Part shown: piece by piece, positions 23,030-31,156 of the stretch
Numbering within the stretch: position 1 is the stretch's first letter
Layout of the letters: each line of letters begins with the position of its first letter
Source of the DNA: a virus
Virus record (IMG/VR): IMGVR_UViG_3300024302_000027
Location: 1-35,181 of that record
DNA length: 35,181 bases
Direction: 5' to 3' (one strand)
The notes under the pieces: generated by a model
What the model was told of the DNA's origin: nothing
What the model saw: the letters and a program-made list of their open reading frames with translations, nothing else
Database searches by the model: none
Program-made: the position numbers and the translations under genes

Positions 23030-23343
23030 CCTTCGCTTCCCTGGCATCGGAGGTACTCGACGTCACATTTGATGAATTTGGTGTTGATGCACTGTATTCC
23101 CCGCAAGGGGGAGCTGCTGTGAACATTCGGGTGATCGCCATGCGTCCTGACGAGATTACCGGTTTTGGCGAAACCCGGGTCCACACGGAAACGGCCCTGT
23201 TTGAGGTTCGTGTGTCGGAATTAGCCGAACCACGTCCTGATGATCTGCTCACCATTGATGGTGCTGACTACGTTATTCAGGGAGAACCTGAACGGCGTGA
23301 TCCGCATCGTTTGTTCTGGACACTGGACACAAGACCCGCATGA
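23026..23343 (+). CDS. Head-tail joining protein (gpFII/Phage_attach-like)
   Basis: A 105-residue protein with the pattern of the lambda gpFII group: TFDEFGVDALYSPQGGAAV near the start, a TALFEVRVSELAEPRPDD segment and DGADYVIQGEPERRDPHRL near the end. It would cap the portal-gpW complex and provide the surface for tail attachment. It overlaps the genes on both sides by ATGA. Confidence 0.82.
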   Translation: MTFASLASEVLDVTFDEFGVDALYSPQGGAAVNIRVIAMRPDEITGFGETRVHTETALFEVRVSELAEPRPDDLLTIDGADYVIQGEPERRDPHRLFWTLDTRPA

Positions 23344-24002
23344 AGCTTGGTGCCGCCATCGTTGGTTCCCTCATGGCCGATATGCAGGCTGAGACAAAGC
23401 GCATTGAGCGCGGTGTTGCTGCTGGCATAAAGGAGGCCGGTGCAGGGCTTAAAGGCGGTCTGCGCAAACAGGTGGTTGCTGCCGGTTTAGGGCTCAGGTT
23501 GGCGAGAACATGGCGGAGCCGTGCTTATCACAACAAGGGACATGATGCTGCCACACTGGTTTCGTCCAAGGCTCCACAGATCATTCGCACCTTTGATGAA
23601 GGGGCTGTGATTCGGAGCAAGTCGGGCCTTTGGCTGGCCATTCCGACACCGGCAGCACCCAAACGAGGTGTTGGCGGAAAGCGGATCAATCCGGGTAATT
23701 TCCCGGAGCACCGATTTGGGCCATTGCGGTTTGTCTATCGTCGTGGTCGTCCGTCACTTCTGGTGGTGGATGGCGTTCGTATCAATAAATCCGGACGGGT
23801 TGGTCGTCGTGCCAAGGGTGGCGTGTTCACCAAAACCGGACGGATGAAACAGGGTATCACAACCGTGGTCATGTTCATCATGGTGCCGCAGGTGAAAATT
23901 AAGAAACGCCTGGATGTGGTGCGGGAAGCCAAACGTTGGGAGAGGAAATTGCCGGGATTAATTGGTCGCGGAATGAGACAATTAGACGGATTTCAACGGT
24001 AA
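23340..24002 (+). CDS. DUF6441 family phage protein
   Basis: A 220-residue basic protein matching DUF6441: RTWRSRAYHNKGHDAATLV, IIRTFDEGAVIRSKSGLWLA and IPTPAAPKRGVGGKRINPGN. It occupies the place of lambda tail gene Z and may play that minor tail or connector role; this is inference. Its 3' end overlaps the 3' end of the antisense GNAT gene by 21 bp. The next genes of the morphogenetic operon resume only at 24835. Confidence 0.82.
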   Translation: MKLGAAIVGSLMADMQAETKRIERGVAAGIKEAGAGLKGGLRKQVVAAGLGLRLARTWRSRAYHNKGHDAATLVSSKAPQIIRTFDEGAVIRSKSGLWLAIPTPAAPKRGVGGKRINPGNFPEHRFGPLRFVYRRGRPSLLVVDGVRINKSGRVGRRAKGGVFTKTGRMKQGITTVVMFIMVPQVKIKKRLDVVREAKRWERKLPGLIGRGMRQLDGFQR

Positions 24003-24482
24003 AAACAGCCGGTTTGTTGCTGTGTCCAATTTAGAAAATCCGAAACCTTGGTAAAACGCTTCAGCATCCGTATTCAATGCATCGACGACCATGGCGTAAA
24101 CAGCGATCTCATCACTGAGCGCTAAGGTGCGCTTGATAGCGTCAGCAAGAAGGACTTTCCCGAGCCCGACTCCTTGGGACTTTGTGCTGACTGCCAGCCG
24201 ACCAATTAATGCAGCTGGAAGAGGGTGCTTGGGGAGCTTTTTGACAAGGTCACTTGGTAAAGAAGAAAGATCAATCGAAAGGGCACTCAGGGTGTAATAG
24301 CCGAGAATGGTTTGATCGTCTGCTGCTGAGCGTATGACAAAAATTCTAGCGATTCGTCTCTTGGTATCTTGAGAGGCTTGTCGTTGGAGATAGGTGTCGA
24401 GCTCATCTGTGCCACAAGAAAAAGCCGCTCGGTTATGTTTTTTCCCAAGCGGCTCGATGACTAAGTCCGGCTTATCCGTCAT
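23982..24482 (-). CDS. tacT: GNAT acetyltransferase toxin (TacT-like)
   Basis: A 166-residue GNAT-fold protein. The N-terminal part FSCGTDELDTYLQRQASQD is the hallmark of the TacT/AtaT-type toxins. ALIGRLAVSTKSQGVGLGKV is the acetyl-CoA binding loop, and AFYQGFGF follows near the C-terminus. Family toxins acetylate aminoacyl-tRNA and stop translation. The ATG overlaps the antitoxin stop as ATGA. The gene is antisense to the tail operon and overlaps the DUF6441 gene tail to tail. The target tRNA cannot be read from sequence. Confidence 0.9.
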   Translation of the reverse strand: MTDKPDLVIEPLGKKHNRAAFSCGTDELDTYLQRQASQDTKRRIARIFVIRSAADDQTILGYYTLSALSIDLSSLPSDLVKKLPKHPLPAALIGRLAVSTKSQGVGLGKVLLADAIKRTLALSDEIAVYAMVVDALNTDAEAFYQGFGFSKLDTATNRLFLPLKSV

Positions 24483-24766
24483 TTAGAAACAACACGCTGA
24501 TCATGGCCATCTAGAGCGGAGAGCAGTTTGGCGTTGAATTTAACTGGCTTGGATAAAGCATCAAAGAACGCCTCAGAATCACGTTTATTGAGGGTCATGG
24601 TTTCGTGTTCGTGGATTGTCTGTTCTGCAGACGCCAGTGCGCTGGCGAGAATAAATTTACTAACTGTTTTGCCCTCAAATGAGGCGGCGCGTTCAATGGT
24701 GTGTTTGGCATCGCCATTGAGCCGCAGGTTAACGCGTTGGGCTTTTGAAATCGCTGTTGCCGTCAT
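24479..24766 (-). CDS. tacA: DUF1778 antitoxin (TacA-like)
   Basis: A 95-residue protein. The N-terminal ribbon-helix-helix (AQRVNLRLNGDAKHTIERAA, then SFEGKTVSKFILASAL) would bind DNA as a dimer, and the C-terminal part (LNKRDSEAFFDALSKP) is the usual toxin-neutralising arm. AAGGA lies about 8 bases before the ATG. It is the first gene of the two-gene unit and overlaps the toxin gene by ATGA. Autorepression is expected from the family. The promoter region is only about 70 bp and is shared with the start of the tail terminator-like gene on the other strand. Confidence 0.9.
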   Translation of the reverse strand: MTATAISKAQRVNLRLNGDAKHTIERAASFEGKTVSKFILASALASAEQTIHEHETMTLNKRDSEAFFDALSKPVKFNAKLLSALDGHDQRVVSK

Positions 24767-24834
24767 GGTTTTGATCCTTTTCTTGCTAGCTGTATATGTA
24801 CGTCAAAACGGTGCCTTTTTCAAGGAATTTATAC

Positions 24835-25266
24835 ATGAGCAAAACAGAGCAGATCCTTGAGGCAATCAAAACCCTGCTCATAACAGTGCCGGGAGGCAAG
24901 GTCGAGCGCAACTCAGCGGTGCCTGAGAAAATACCAACCGGCGGCCTGATCGTGCTGCGTGACGGCGATCCGGGCGAACCGGAAACTGCCCTTGGTGGCT
25001 TTGACGGCGTTTACTACAGCCATCATGTCGAGATCGAACTTTACATCGAGGATGGCGACGCCACGATCCGTGATACGGCCTTCGATACCCTGGTGCAATC
25101 CGTCGGTACGGTCTTAAAAACCGATTCAACCCTCGGCGGCCTTGCTTTTGGCATGTCCTATGGCCGTCCGGAAATAGACACCGAAGCGGTGGCCGGAGCC
25201 CCAGCCATCAAGACCGGCACAATCATTGTGACCGTCGAATACGAAACCGCCAGCCCGCTTGGCTGA
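24835..25266 (+). CDS. Tail terminator/completion protein (gpU-like)
   Basis: A 143-residue protein. It begins MSKTEQILEAIKTLL, then has a strand-rich middle (HHVEIELYIEDGD) and a helix FDTLVQSVGTVLK. The closing GTIIVTVEYETASPLG is typical of gpU-like tail terminators. It would form a ring at the top of the tail tube. ATG 24835 has AAGGAA 7 bases upstream; the 39 bases before it in the same frame are not needed. It follows the antisense toxin-antitoxin unit and precedes the tail tube gene, so the phage operon continues past the insert. Confidence 0.75.
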   Translation: MSKTEQILEAIKTLLITVPGGKVERNSAVPEKIPTGGLIVLRDGDPGEPETALGGFDGVYYSHHVEIELYIEDGDATIRDTAFDTLVQSVGTVLKTDSTLGGLAFGMSYGRPEIDTEAVAGAPAIKTGTIIVTVEYETASPLG

Positions 25267-25293
25267 GTAAACCTCAACAACAGGAGACATTAA

Positions 25294-26244
25294 ATGTCGC
25301 GAGCCTATGGTTCGAGCGCAACACTGCTGCTCAAACGAGAAACCACCTACGGCACATCGCCGTCCGGGAACTTCATCCAGATGCCTTTTAACAGCGTCTC
25401 TCTGGGCTCCGAACAGGGCCTGATTGATGACCCGGTGTTGGGTCAGGGACGTGATCCGCTGGCTCCCTTGCAGGATGTGATCAGCGATGAGGGTGATATC
25501 ATGGTGCCCATGGATCCCCGATATCTGGGCCTCTGGCTCACCGGCTTGTTCGGTGATCCAACCAGCACCGATAATCTGGACGGAACCTTCGATCATGTGT
25601 TCGTGTCGGGCGTCGATGCACTGCCCAGTTATTCTCTTGAAGTCGGCATGGCCCAGGTGCCCGCCTTCTTCATGCATGCAGGCGTGGTTCTCAATTCCAT
25701 CGCGTTGGATTTCCAACGCTCCGGTGCGGCGGCGGTAACCATTAATGCAATCGCCCAGGGAGAGACCCGTAACGGCACATCCCAGGGCGGCACACCCAGC
25801 ACACTTGCTTTTAACCGGATCAGTCAATTTCAAGGCTCCATCAAGAAAGCAGGTGCTGCGGTGGCCAACCTCACATCGGGGTCACTGACCTATTCCAATA
25901 ACCTGGAGAAAATCGAGACCATCCGCTCCGACGGATTGATCGATGGTGCAGATCCAACAGTGGCGTCATTGTCGGGTCGCATCGATGTGCGGTTTTCGGA
26001 CACCACCCTGATTGATGCGGCAACAAGTGGCACGCCGGTAGACCTGGAGTTTGGTTACACCGTCGGTACATCCAGCGTCATGTTCACCGCCCATGAAGTT
26101 TACCTGCCCAAGCCCAAGCTGGCCGTGGAAGGCCCCGGTGGTATTCAGGCCAGCTTTGATTTTCAAGGAGCCAAGAATGAAGCGGCAGGTCGCATGCTGA
26201 CTGTGACGCTGGTCAACGATTTGGATGGGACGGTGTACGCATGA
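25294..26244 (+). CDS. Tail tube protein
   Basis: A 316-residue tube subunit of the type with two similar beta-rich halves: SSATLLLKRETTYGTSP near the start, DPLAPLQDVISDEGDIMVPM, then ALDFQRSGAAAVTINAIAQG and the C-terminal EGPGGIQASFDFQGAKNEA. Such proteins stack as rings around the tape measure. CAGGAGAC precedes the ATG. The end overlaps the chaperone gene by ATGA. Confidence 0.88.
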   Translation: MSRAYGSSATLLLKRETTYGTSPSGNFIQMPFNSVSLGSEQGLIDDPVLGQGRDPLAPLQDVISDEGDIMVPMDPRYLGLWLTGLFGDPTSTDNLDGTFDHVFVSGVDALPSYSLEVGMAQVPAFFMHAGVVLNSIALDFQRSGAAAVTINAIAQGETRNGTSQGGTPSTLAFNRISQFQGSIKKAGAAVANLTSGSLTYSNNLEKIETIRSDGLIDGADPTVASLSGRIDVRFSDTTLIDAATSGTPVDLEFGYTVGTSSVMFTAHEVYLPKPKLAVEGPGGIQASFDFQGAKNEAAGRMLTVTLVNDLDGTVYA

Positions 26245-26744
26245 TCTCCTTAAAACAACCGAGTGAGCCATTTGACATTGAGCTTCCCTACGGTATTACC
26301 GTCACCGTTACACCCTTAACGACGACCGCCATGGCAGCCGCTCAGGCAGGTGCCCGGCGGCGGGTTGAGGCTGTGGAAGCGCAAGTACGGGACCGTAAGG
26401 ACTCTGGCCTGTCACTGGACGGCCTCCCAGATCTCAGCATTGAAGAGGAACGGGACGGCTTCCTGCAATGCCAGGTCGTTTATGAATTGGCGACCCGCCA
26501 GATCACCGCCTGGGCGGGCATCGAAGATAATCCGCCGGTCACCCGGGACAATATCATCGCGGTTATGGATATCTATCCGGTCGGCGAGCAGTTCCTGCAA
26601 AAGCTAACCCTCCAGCAGATGTTGCTCAACGCCGCAAAAAACGCATCCGGGCTCTCTGCCTCTGGCACTTCAAGCCAGGTGGAGGGCCCGGATACTGCCA
26701 AGGCTGCCAAGATGAAGATGCCGCCTGTTCAACAAGAAAACTAA
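26241..26744 (+). CDS. Tail assembly chaperone (gpG-like), frame 0 product
   Basis: A 167-residue protein that would coat the tape measure protein during tail assembly. The body contains PFDIELPYGITVTVTPL, AAAQAGARRRVEAVEAQV and QKLTLQQMLLNAAKNASG. The position between tail tube and tape measure genes is that of lambda G. A slippery A AAA AAC (26636-26642) within codons 132-134 leads to a longer product, listed separately. The last 30 residues (SGLSASGTSSQVEG and on) are low-complexity, as expected for a tail that is read in two frames. Confidence 0.85.
   Translation: MISLKQPSEPFDIELPYGITVTVTPLTTTAMAAAQAGARRRVEAVEAQVRDRKDSGLSLDGLPDLSIEEERDGFLQCQVVYELATRQITAWAGIEDNPPVTRDNIIAVMDIYPVGEQFLQKLTLQQMLLNAAKNASGLSASGTSSQVEGPDTAKAAKMKMPPVQQEN
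26636..26693 (+). promoter_or_regulatory. -1 frameshift signal: slippery heptamer and hairpin
   Basis: A AAA AAC in the gene's reading frame is a canonical X XXY YYZ site. Downstream, ATCCGGGC (26645-26652) pairs perfectly with GCCCGGAT (26686-26693), and CTGGC/GCCAG (26662-26666 and 26674-26678) forms an inner stem. The 2-base spacer is shorter than usual, so the lowest pairs may be melted at the pause. Confidence 0.7.
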
Positions 26745-26998
26745 ATCCGGGCGAACGCCAGTGTCCCTACCAGGAACATGCCCTGCAATCGCCGGAAGAA
26801 CACCAGGCCTGGGACGTGCTCAATGCCTCTCTTGGGCAACTGCGCTTTGCGCCGTCCGGCCATGTGGCGGGTATTGATATGAATGCGGCCCTTAAAATTG
26901 TTGAGGTTCGAGGGTTCGAGCCGGGCGTCATGTCCGAGCTTCTGAGCGCGGCAGAAGGTGGCCTGATTGAAGCGATGAACCAGAAAGAATTGGACTAA
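26637..26998 (+). CDS. Tail chaperone -1 frameshift extension (gpGT-like)
   Basis: The -1 frame stays open from well upstream of the slippery site to a TAA at 26996-26998, which overlaps the tape measure ATG at 26998. Shifting at AAAAAAC would make a 252-residue fusion: 134 residues of frame 0 plus 118 new ones. The new part has protein-like composition, with GPGYCQGC and ERQCPYQ (possibly a Cys cluster), then SPEEHQAWDVL and a C-terminal MSELLSAAEGGLIEAMNQ. The stretch from 26816 might look like a stand-alone 60-residue gene, but it lacks a ribosome site and the extension explains the coding signal upstream of it. Confidence 0.75.
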
Positions 26999-29904
26999 TG
27001 GCAAAAGCCAAACATACCTATGCAATCCGTCTCAGCGTTGACGGTGGTGGCAAGGTCAAGGCTGAGCTCATGGATGTGGGCCGCGCTGGTGACAAGTCCC
27101 TGAAGAAGATTGAAAAGGCGGGTGGCAAAGCATCTCTAGGCCTTACCAAGTTGTCTGATCGCGCCCAGGCCTTGGGCCGTAATATGAAGTTTCTCTACGG
27201 CGCTATTGCCGCCGCCGGGGCCATTCGCGGTCTGCAGGAAATGGTCAAACTCTATGCCGACTTTGAAGCTGGCCTGATCGGCGTTGGCAAGACGGCAAAC
27301 CTGTCCAAGACGGAACTGGCCTCACTAGGCCAAGACATCGATGCGCTTTCCAAACGCATCCCCGTGGCCACCGACGAACTGTTGGCTATTGCCCAAAGTG
27401 CCGGTCAGCTAGGTGTGAAGGGTGCGGCCAATATTCTCAAGTTTACCGAGACCGTGGCCAAGCTTGGCACAGCGACGGATTTATCGGGCAATGACGCGGC
27501 CATGGCGTTGGCGCGTATTCTCAATGTCACTGGTGAGACCATGGACACCGTGGATGTGCTGGGATCGGTAATCGTGGCTCTGGGCAATAACTTTGCCGCC
27601 ACGGAAAGCCAGATTACAGAAATGACCACCGAGGTCGCGCGGGCGACGTCCGTCTTCGGTGTGAGCTCTGCCCAGGCATCGGCGCTGGCGGCAGCATTGG
27701 CTTCTGTTGGCGTTAAATCGGAAGTGGCAGGCACGTCCGTTGGCCGGGTCATGCATATGATGGACGCCGCTGTGCGCAGTGGCGGCAAGCATTTGGATAT
27801 TCTCTCGAAAATCACAGGCCAGACCGGCGCACAAATTAAAACCTTGTTTGCTCAAGATTCTACAGCAGCCTTCGTGCTGTTCATCGAAGGGCTAAAACGG
27901 ATCAGTGACGCTGGTGGATCGGCAGCGGAAGCCATGGCGGCATTGGGCCTGTCCGACCAGCGATTGTTAAAAACACTGCCGGTGTTGGCGAACCGGGCTG
28001 ATCTGCTGGCTACGGCTCTTGATCTTGCCAGCCGCGAAACTGAAAACGCCACGGCCCTGAACGAGGAAGCGGCGAAGGCGTTTGAGAGCCTGAACAGCCA
28101 GACGGAGCTGATGTGGAACAACATCAAATCTCTGGCCCGTTCTATTGGTGAAGATCTGGCTCCCGGGGTGACCACAGCGGTCAAGGAACTGGGCAGTTTG
28201 GCCAATCAAGCCAGCGTTGCCTATGAGCAATTAAAACTGTTGGCCCAAGGTGATTTTAATCTTGAGGGCCTGAGCCTCGGCAGCACCCGCTCGATTGTCG
28301 AGGAGCGCCGTGCCGAGCTTCAGGAAATTGCCCGTGAGCTGAAAGAACTGGGTGATGTTGAGTTTTTGGACGATCCCCTTGGTTGGGGTCGCAAGGTGGC
28401 ATTGGAGCGCCAGCTCAAGGAAAAGGCAGCCATCTATCGGCAATGGTCGACAAAGCTAGCCTGGATGCAGCGGGATATGGGTGGAAAACCCGATCCAAAA
28501 ACCAACACCCCCACGCCTGATGACACCGTAGAGATTGATCTCAAAGCTGCACAAGTTAGAGCTGACCGCATCACCAAACTTGAAAAAGACCTGCAGCGAC
28601 AACTGTTCACCCTGACCCATCAGGGGGCGGAGCGTATTCGGGCTGAATATGAACAACTGGCAAAAGACGTTGAGGCCTTGCTTGCCCCGGATGGCAGCAA
28701 CCAGTCTCAGGTTGATGCCCTGATGGACCAGGCCGCCTCTGTCCGCGATGCCAAGCTGGCACGGCTTGCCGCCAAAGCACAGGAAGCGGCGAACCGAATT
28801 ACTGAGGCCAATCGCAAGGTTATAGATGGATTACGCGCCGAGCACGATGCGTTGGCCATGACCGACAAGCAGCGCTTTGTCTCTCAGGCCCTGCGTCGAC
28901 TGTCGGCTGAGGCCACGGATGTTCAACAACGCCAGGTGCGCGAACTGGCCGGAGCCTTGTTTGAAGAACAACAGGCCATAGAAGCCCGCAACAAGGCGGA
29001 AGAGGATGCGATCAAGCTGCGAGAGAAGGGAAAGTCTCTCACGATCAGTCTGCGCACGGCGCAAGAATCCTACAAAGCCGAAATTGCCGATCTGAATAAA
29101 TTGTTGGCCGAAGGAGCCATTGCCCAGGAAACCTTCGCCCGAGCATCCGAACAAGCCTATGAGCGCATGCTGAACGCCAGTCAAGACTGGTCGGCAGGTG
29201 TTTCCCGGGCCTTGCGTGATTATGGTAAACAGGCCGGTGACGCGGCACAGATGTTTGAGGATGTCACCTCCAGCGCCCTGAAAGCATCAGAAGACGCCTG
29301 GGTCAACTGGGCCCGGACCGGCAAGCTTTCGGTGGGAGATTTCTTTACGTCATTGGAAGAGGCAGCACTCAGGGCGGCCTATCGGCTCTTGATCTTCAAA
29401 CCCATGGAAAGCTTTCTTGAAGGTCTGATTGGCAGCTTCAGTTTTGATTTTTCCAGCTCATCCGGCCTGACAGCGTTCAATAACGGTGTCGGGCTGGCCC
29501 CTCAGTTTCGCAGCACAGCCTTTGCCCATAGCGGCGGCATGATCGGTGTGACGCCGCTTGCCCATCGCCCGGTCGACCCGGCGGTGTTCAATAATGCGCC
29601 CCGATTCCATTCAGGCGGACTGGTCGGCGGCGAAGTACCGGTGATTGCCAAGAAAGGTGAAGTCATCGGCTGGCCCGGCCAGATGCGCGAGGCCTTTGGT
29701 TCTGAAGTCGTGGTTCAGGTGATCGATCAACGCGGGACGCAGTCGGCTTCAATCGAAACTTCGTCTACGCGCGGGCCGTCAGGCGAGGAGTTGATCCGGA
29801 TTTTGGTACGGGACGCTGTAGAACAGGAATTCGACAGCGGTGGGGCTGATCGAATGATGAAGCGCAACTATGCCGCCAGCCGGGCGGGGATTCGCAGGGA
29901 GTAG
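26998..29904 (+). CDS. Tail tape measure protein
   Basis: A 968-residue protein that sets tail length. The N-terminal quarter (about 60-300) is the TP901-like conserved core: LYADFEAGLIGVGKTANL, VARATSVFGVSSAQASALA and VGRVMHMMDAAVRSGGK. It is followed by long helical, Glu/Lys/Ala-rich regions (about 430-750), as expected for an extended rod. The C-terminus has the GGLVGGEVPVIAKKGEVI segment common in tape measures. Start overlaps the chaperone frameshift stop by one base. Length predicts a tail of roughly lambda class. Confidence 0.95.
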   Translation: MAKAKHTYAIRLSVDGGGKVKAELMDVGRAGDKSLKKIEKAGGKASLGLTKLSDRAQALGRNMKFLYGAIAAAGAIRGLQEMVKLYADFEAGLIGVGKTANLSKTELASLGQDIDALSKRIPVATDELLAIAQSAGQLGVKGAANILKFTETVAKLGTATDLSGNDAAMALARILNVTGETMDTVDVLGSVIVALGNNFAATESQITEMTTEVARATSVFGVSSAQASALAAALASVGVKSEVAGTSVGRVMHMMDAAVRSGGKHLDILSKITGQTGAQIKTLFAQDSTAAFVLFIEGLKRISDAGGSAAEAMAALGLSDQRLLKTLPVLANRADLLATALDLASRETENATALNEEAAKAFESLNSQTELMWNNIKSLARSIGEDLAPGVTTAVKELGSLANQASVAYEQLKLLAQGDFNLEGLSLGSTRSIVEERRAELQEIARELKELGDVEFLDDPLGWGRKVALERQLKEKAAIYRQWSTKLAWMQRDMGGKPDPKTNTPTPDDTVEIDLKAAQVRADRITKLEKDLQRQLFTLTHQGAERIRAEYEQLAKDVEALLAPDGSNQSQVDALMDQAASVRDAKLARLAAKAQEAANRITEANRKVIDGLRAEHDALAMTDKQRFVSQALRRLSAEATDVQQRQVRELAGALFEEQQAIEARNKAEEDAIKLREKGKSLTISLRTAQESYKAEIADLNKLLAEGAIAQETFARASEQAYERMLNASQDWSAGVSRALRDYGKQAGDAAQMFEDVTSSALKASEDAWVNWARTGKLSVGDFFTSLEEAALRAAYRLLIFKPMESFLEGLIGSFSFDFSSSSGLTAFNNGVGLAPQFRSTAFAHSGGMIGVTPLAHRPVDPAVFNNAPRFHSGGLVGGEVPVIAKKGEVIGWPGQMREAFGSEVVVQVIDQRGTQSASIETSSTRGPSGEELIRILVRDAVEQEFDSGGADRMMKRNYAASRAGIRRE

Positions 29905-29907
29905 AAA

Positions 29908-30261
29908 ATGGTCAATGCAACATGGCCGACAGACCTGCCCAGGTATCTTCTGGTTGCAGGGTTCGACCGGCGTTTCCGCAAGAACAAAATCCGGACCCAG
30001 ATGGAATACGGTCCCGTCAAGCAGCGGCGGCGCGGGACGTCGGCGCCAGCGCCGATCAAGGGAGCCATCCAGCTGACGGCCGCACAGGTGGCGACGCTGG
30101 AAGCCTTCCACGAAACAACCCTGGTCGACGGCACGTTGCCTTTCGACTGGGTTGAGCCGATCAGGCAAACGGCCGTTACCTATCGTTTTGTTGGTGAGCC
30201 GGCTGTGACGGGTGGGCCGGTGATTTTTCGAGCGACGCTGGACCTGGAGATCATGCCGTGA
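29908..30261 (+). CDS. Minor tail protein, 117 residues
   Basis: The first gene after the tape measure, the place of lambda gpM. It reads LPRYLLVAGFDRRFRKNKIR, then IKGAIQLTAAQVATLEAFHE and DWVEPIRQTAVTYRFVG, a small beta-sandwich style. GGGAG lies just before the ATG. From here on the sequence seems more GC-rich than the genes upstream. The family name is uncertain; the tail-tip role comes from the order of genes. Confidence 0.75.
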   Translation: MVNATWPTDLPRYLLVAGFDRRFRKNKIRTQMEYGPVKQRRRGTSAPAPIKGAIQLTAAQVATLEAFHETTLVDGTLPFDWVEPIRQTAVTYRFVGEPAVTGGPVIFRATLDLEIMP

Positions 30262-30734
30262 GGACGATTGGCGTCTCGTTGCGTGAGGCCCTGATGGCGC
30301 AGGAGACCGGTGAGGCTATCCTGTCATTGATGACAATCGATCATGAGGACATCAATCCGCCCATCCGGGTGGTGCAGAACGACACCGACATTGTGTCGCG
30401 CGGCAACACCTTTGTGGCTTATCCATTCGATATCGGCGTGCCGGGCGACGATCCGGACCGGTCGACTGAATTGTCCCTGACAATCGACAACGTTGATGTG
30501 ACAATCTTGCAGGGATTGCGGGCAATCGTTACGCCGCCGGTTATCACCCTGGAGCTGGTCGCCGCCAGTGCACCGGATACGGTCGAGCTGGGGCCGATGG
30601 AATTCAAGCTATATGGTGCCAAATACGATGCCATGACGATTACAGGTCAGCTTCGGACCCATGATATTTTAAACGAAGCCTTCCCAGGCAATACTTTCAC
30701 GCCTGGCAACCACCCTGGAAAGTTCAGCCGATGA
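30258..30734 (+). CDS. DUF1833 family minor tail protein (gpL-like)
   Basis: A 158-residue protein with the DUF1833 pattern: REALMAQETGEAILSLMTID, VVQNDTDIVSRGNTFVAYPF and ELSLTIDNVDVTILQGLRA, followed by GPMEFKLYGAKYDAMTI. It starts with GTG inside the preceding stop codon, so translation is coupled, and overlaps the NlpC/P60 gene by ATGA. Members are part of the siphovirus tail tip, like lambda gpL. Confidence 0.85.
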   Translation: MRTIGVSLREALMAQETGEAILSLMTIDHEDINPPIRVVQNDTDIVSRGNTFVAYPFDIGVPGDDPDRSTELSLTIDNVDVTILQGLRAIVTPPVITLELVAASAPDTVELGPMEFKLYGAKYDAMTITGQLRTHDILNEAFPGNTFTPGNHPGKFSR

Positions 30735-31156
30735 TCGCGACCTGGGCCAATTCCTATATCGGTATTCCCTATGTCGATCGCGGTCGCGATCGCATGGGCT
30801 GTGACTGCTGGGGCCTGGTCCGCCTTGTCTTTATTGAACAGTTCGATATTACGTTGGAAAGTCTGCATGAAGACTATCCATCATCGGCCGATACCAGGGC
30901 CACGGCAAGATTGATCGGAAGACATCTGTCGCCGTGGGTGTCGATAATGACGCCGGATCGGCAAATGGCTCCACCGCAGGCCGGTGACGGTATTCTGATG
31001 CGCCGGATGATGCGGAATTGCCACACAGGCATTTTTGTTGGTCCCTGTCATTTTATCCATGCAGAGGAAAAAATTGGCGTCGTTCTGGCGGAGTTGGGCT
31101 ATGGACGGGATGCCCGGCGCTGGACCGGTATTTTCCGGCACGAACAACTGGCATGA
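30731..31156 (+). CDS. NlpC/P60 tail-tip peptidase (gpK-like)
   Basis: A 141-residue cysteine peptidase. The catalytic Cys is in MGCDCWGLVRL (about residue 26) and the His in NCHTGIFVG (about residue 98), with a further His in CHFIHAEE. In lambda-like phages this protein cuts peptidoglycan locally or assists tail-tip assembly. It starts within the DUF1833 stop (ATGA) and ends within the TipJ start (ATGA). Confidence 0.9.
   Translation: MIATWANSYIGIPYVDRGRDRMGCDCWGLVRLVFIEQFDITLESLHEDYPSSADTRATARLIGRHLSPWVSIMTPDRQMAPPQAGDGILMRRMMRNCHTGIFVGPCHFIHAEEKIGVVLAELGYGRDARRWTGIFRHEQLA

Noticed and set aside
24791-24802. TGTATATGTACG palindrome as the TacA operator
   Set aside because: The symmetry is imperfect and short, and no well-spaced promoter could be matched to it, so it is not listed as a feature.
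26816-26998. Stand-alone 60-residue gene before the tape measure
   Set aside because: No ribosome site and a GTG start. Coding signal continues upstream in the same frame to the slippery site, so it is the end of the frameshift product.
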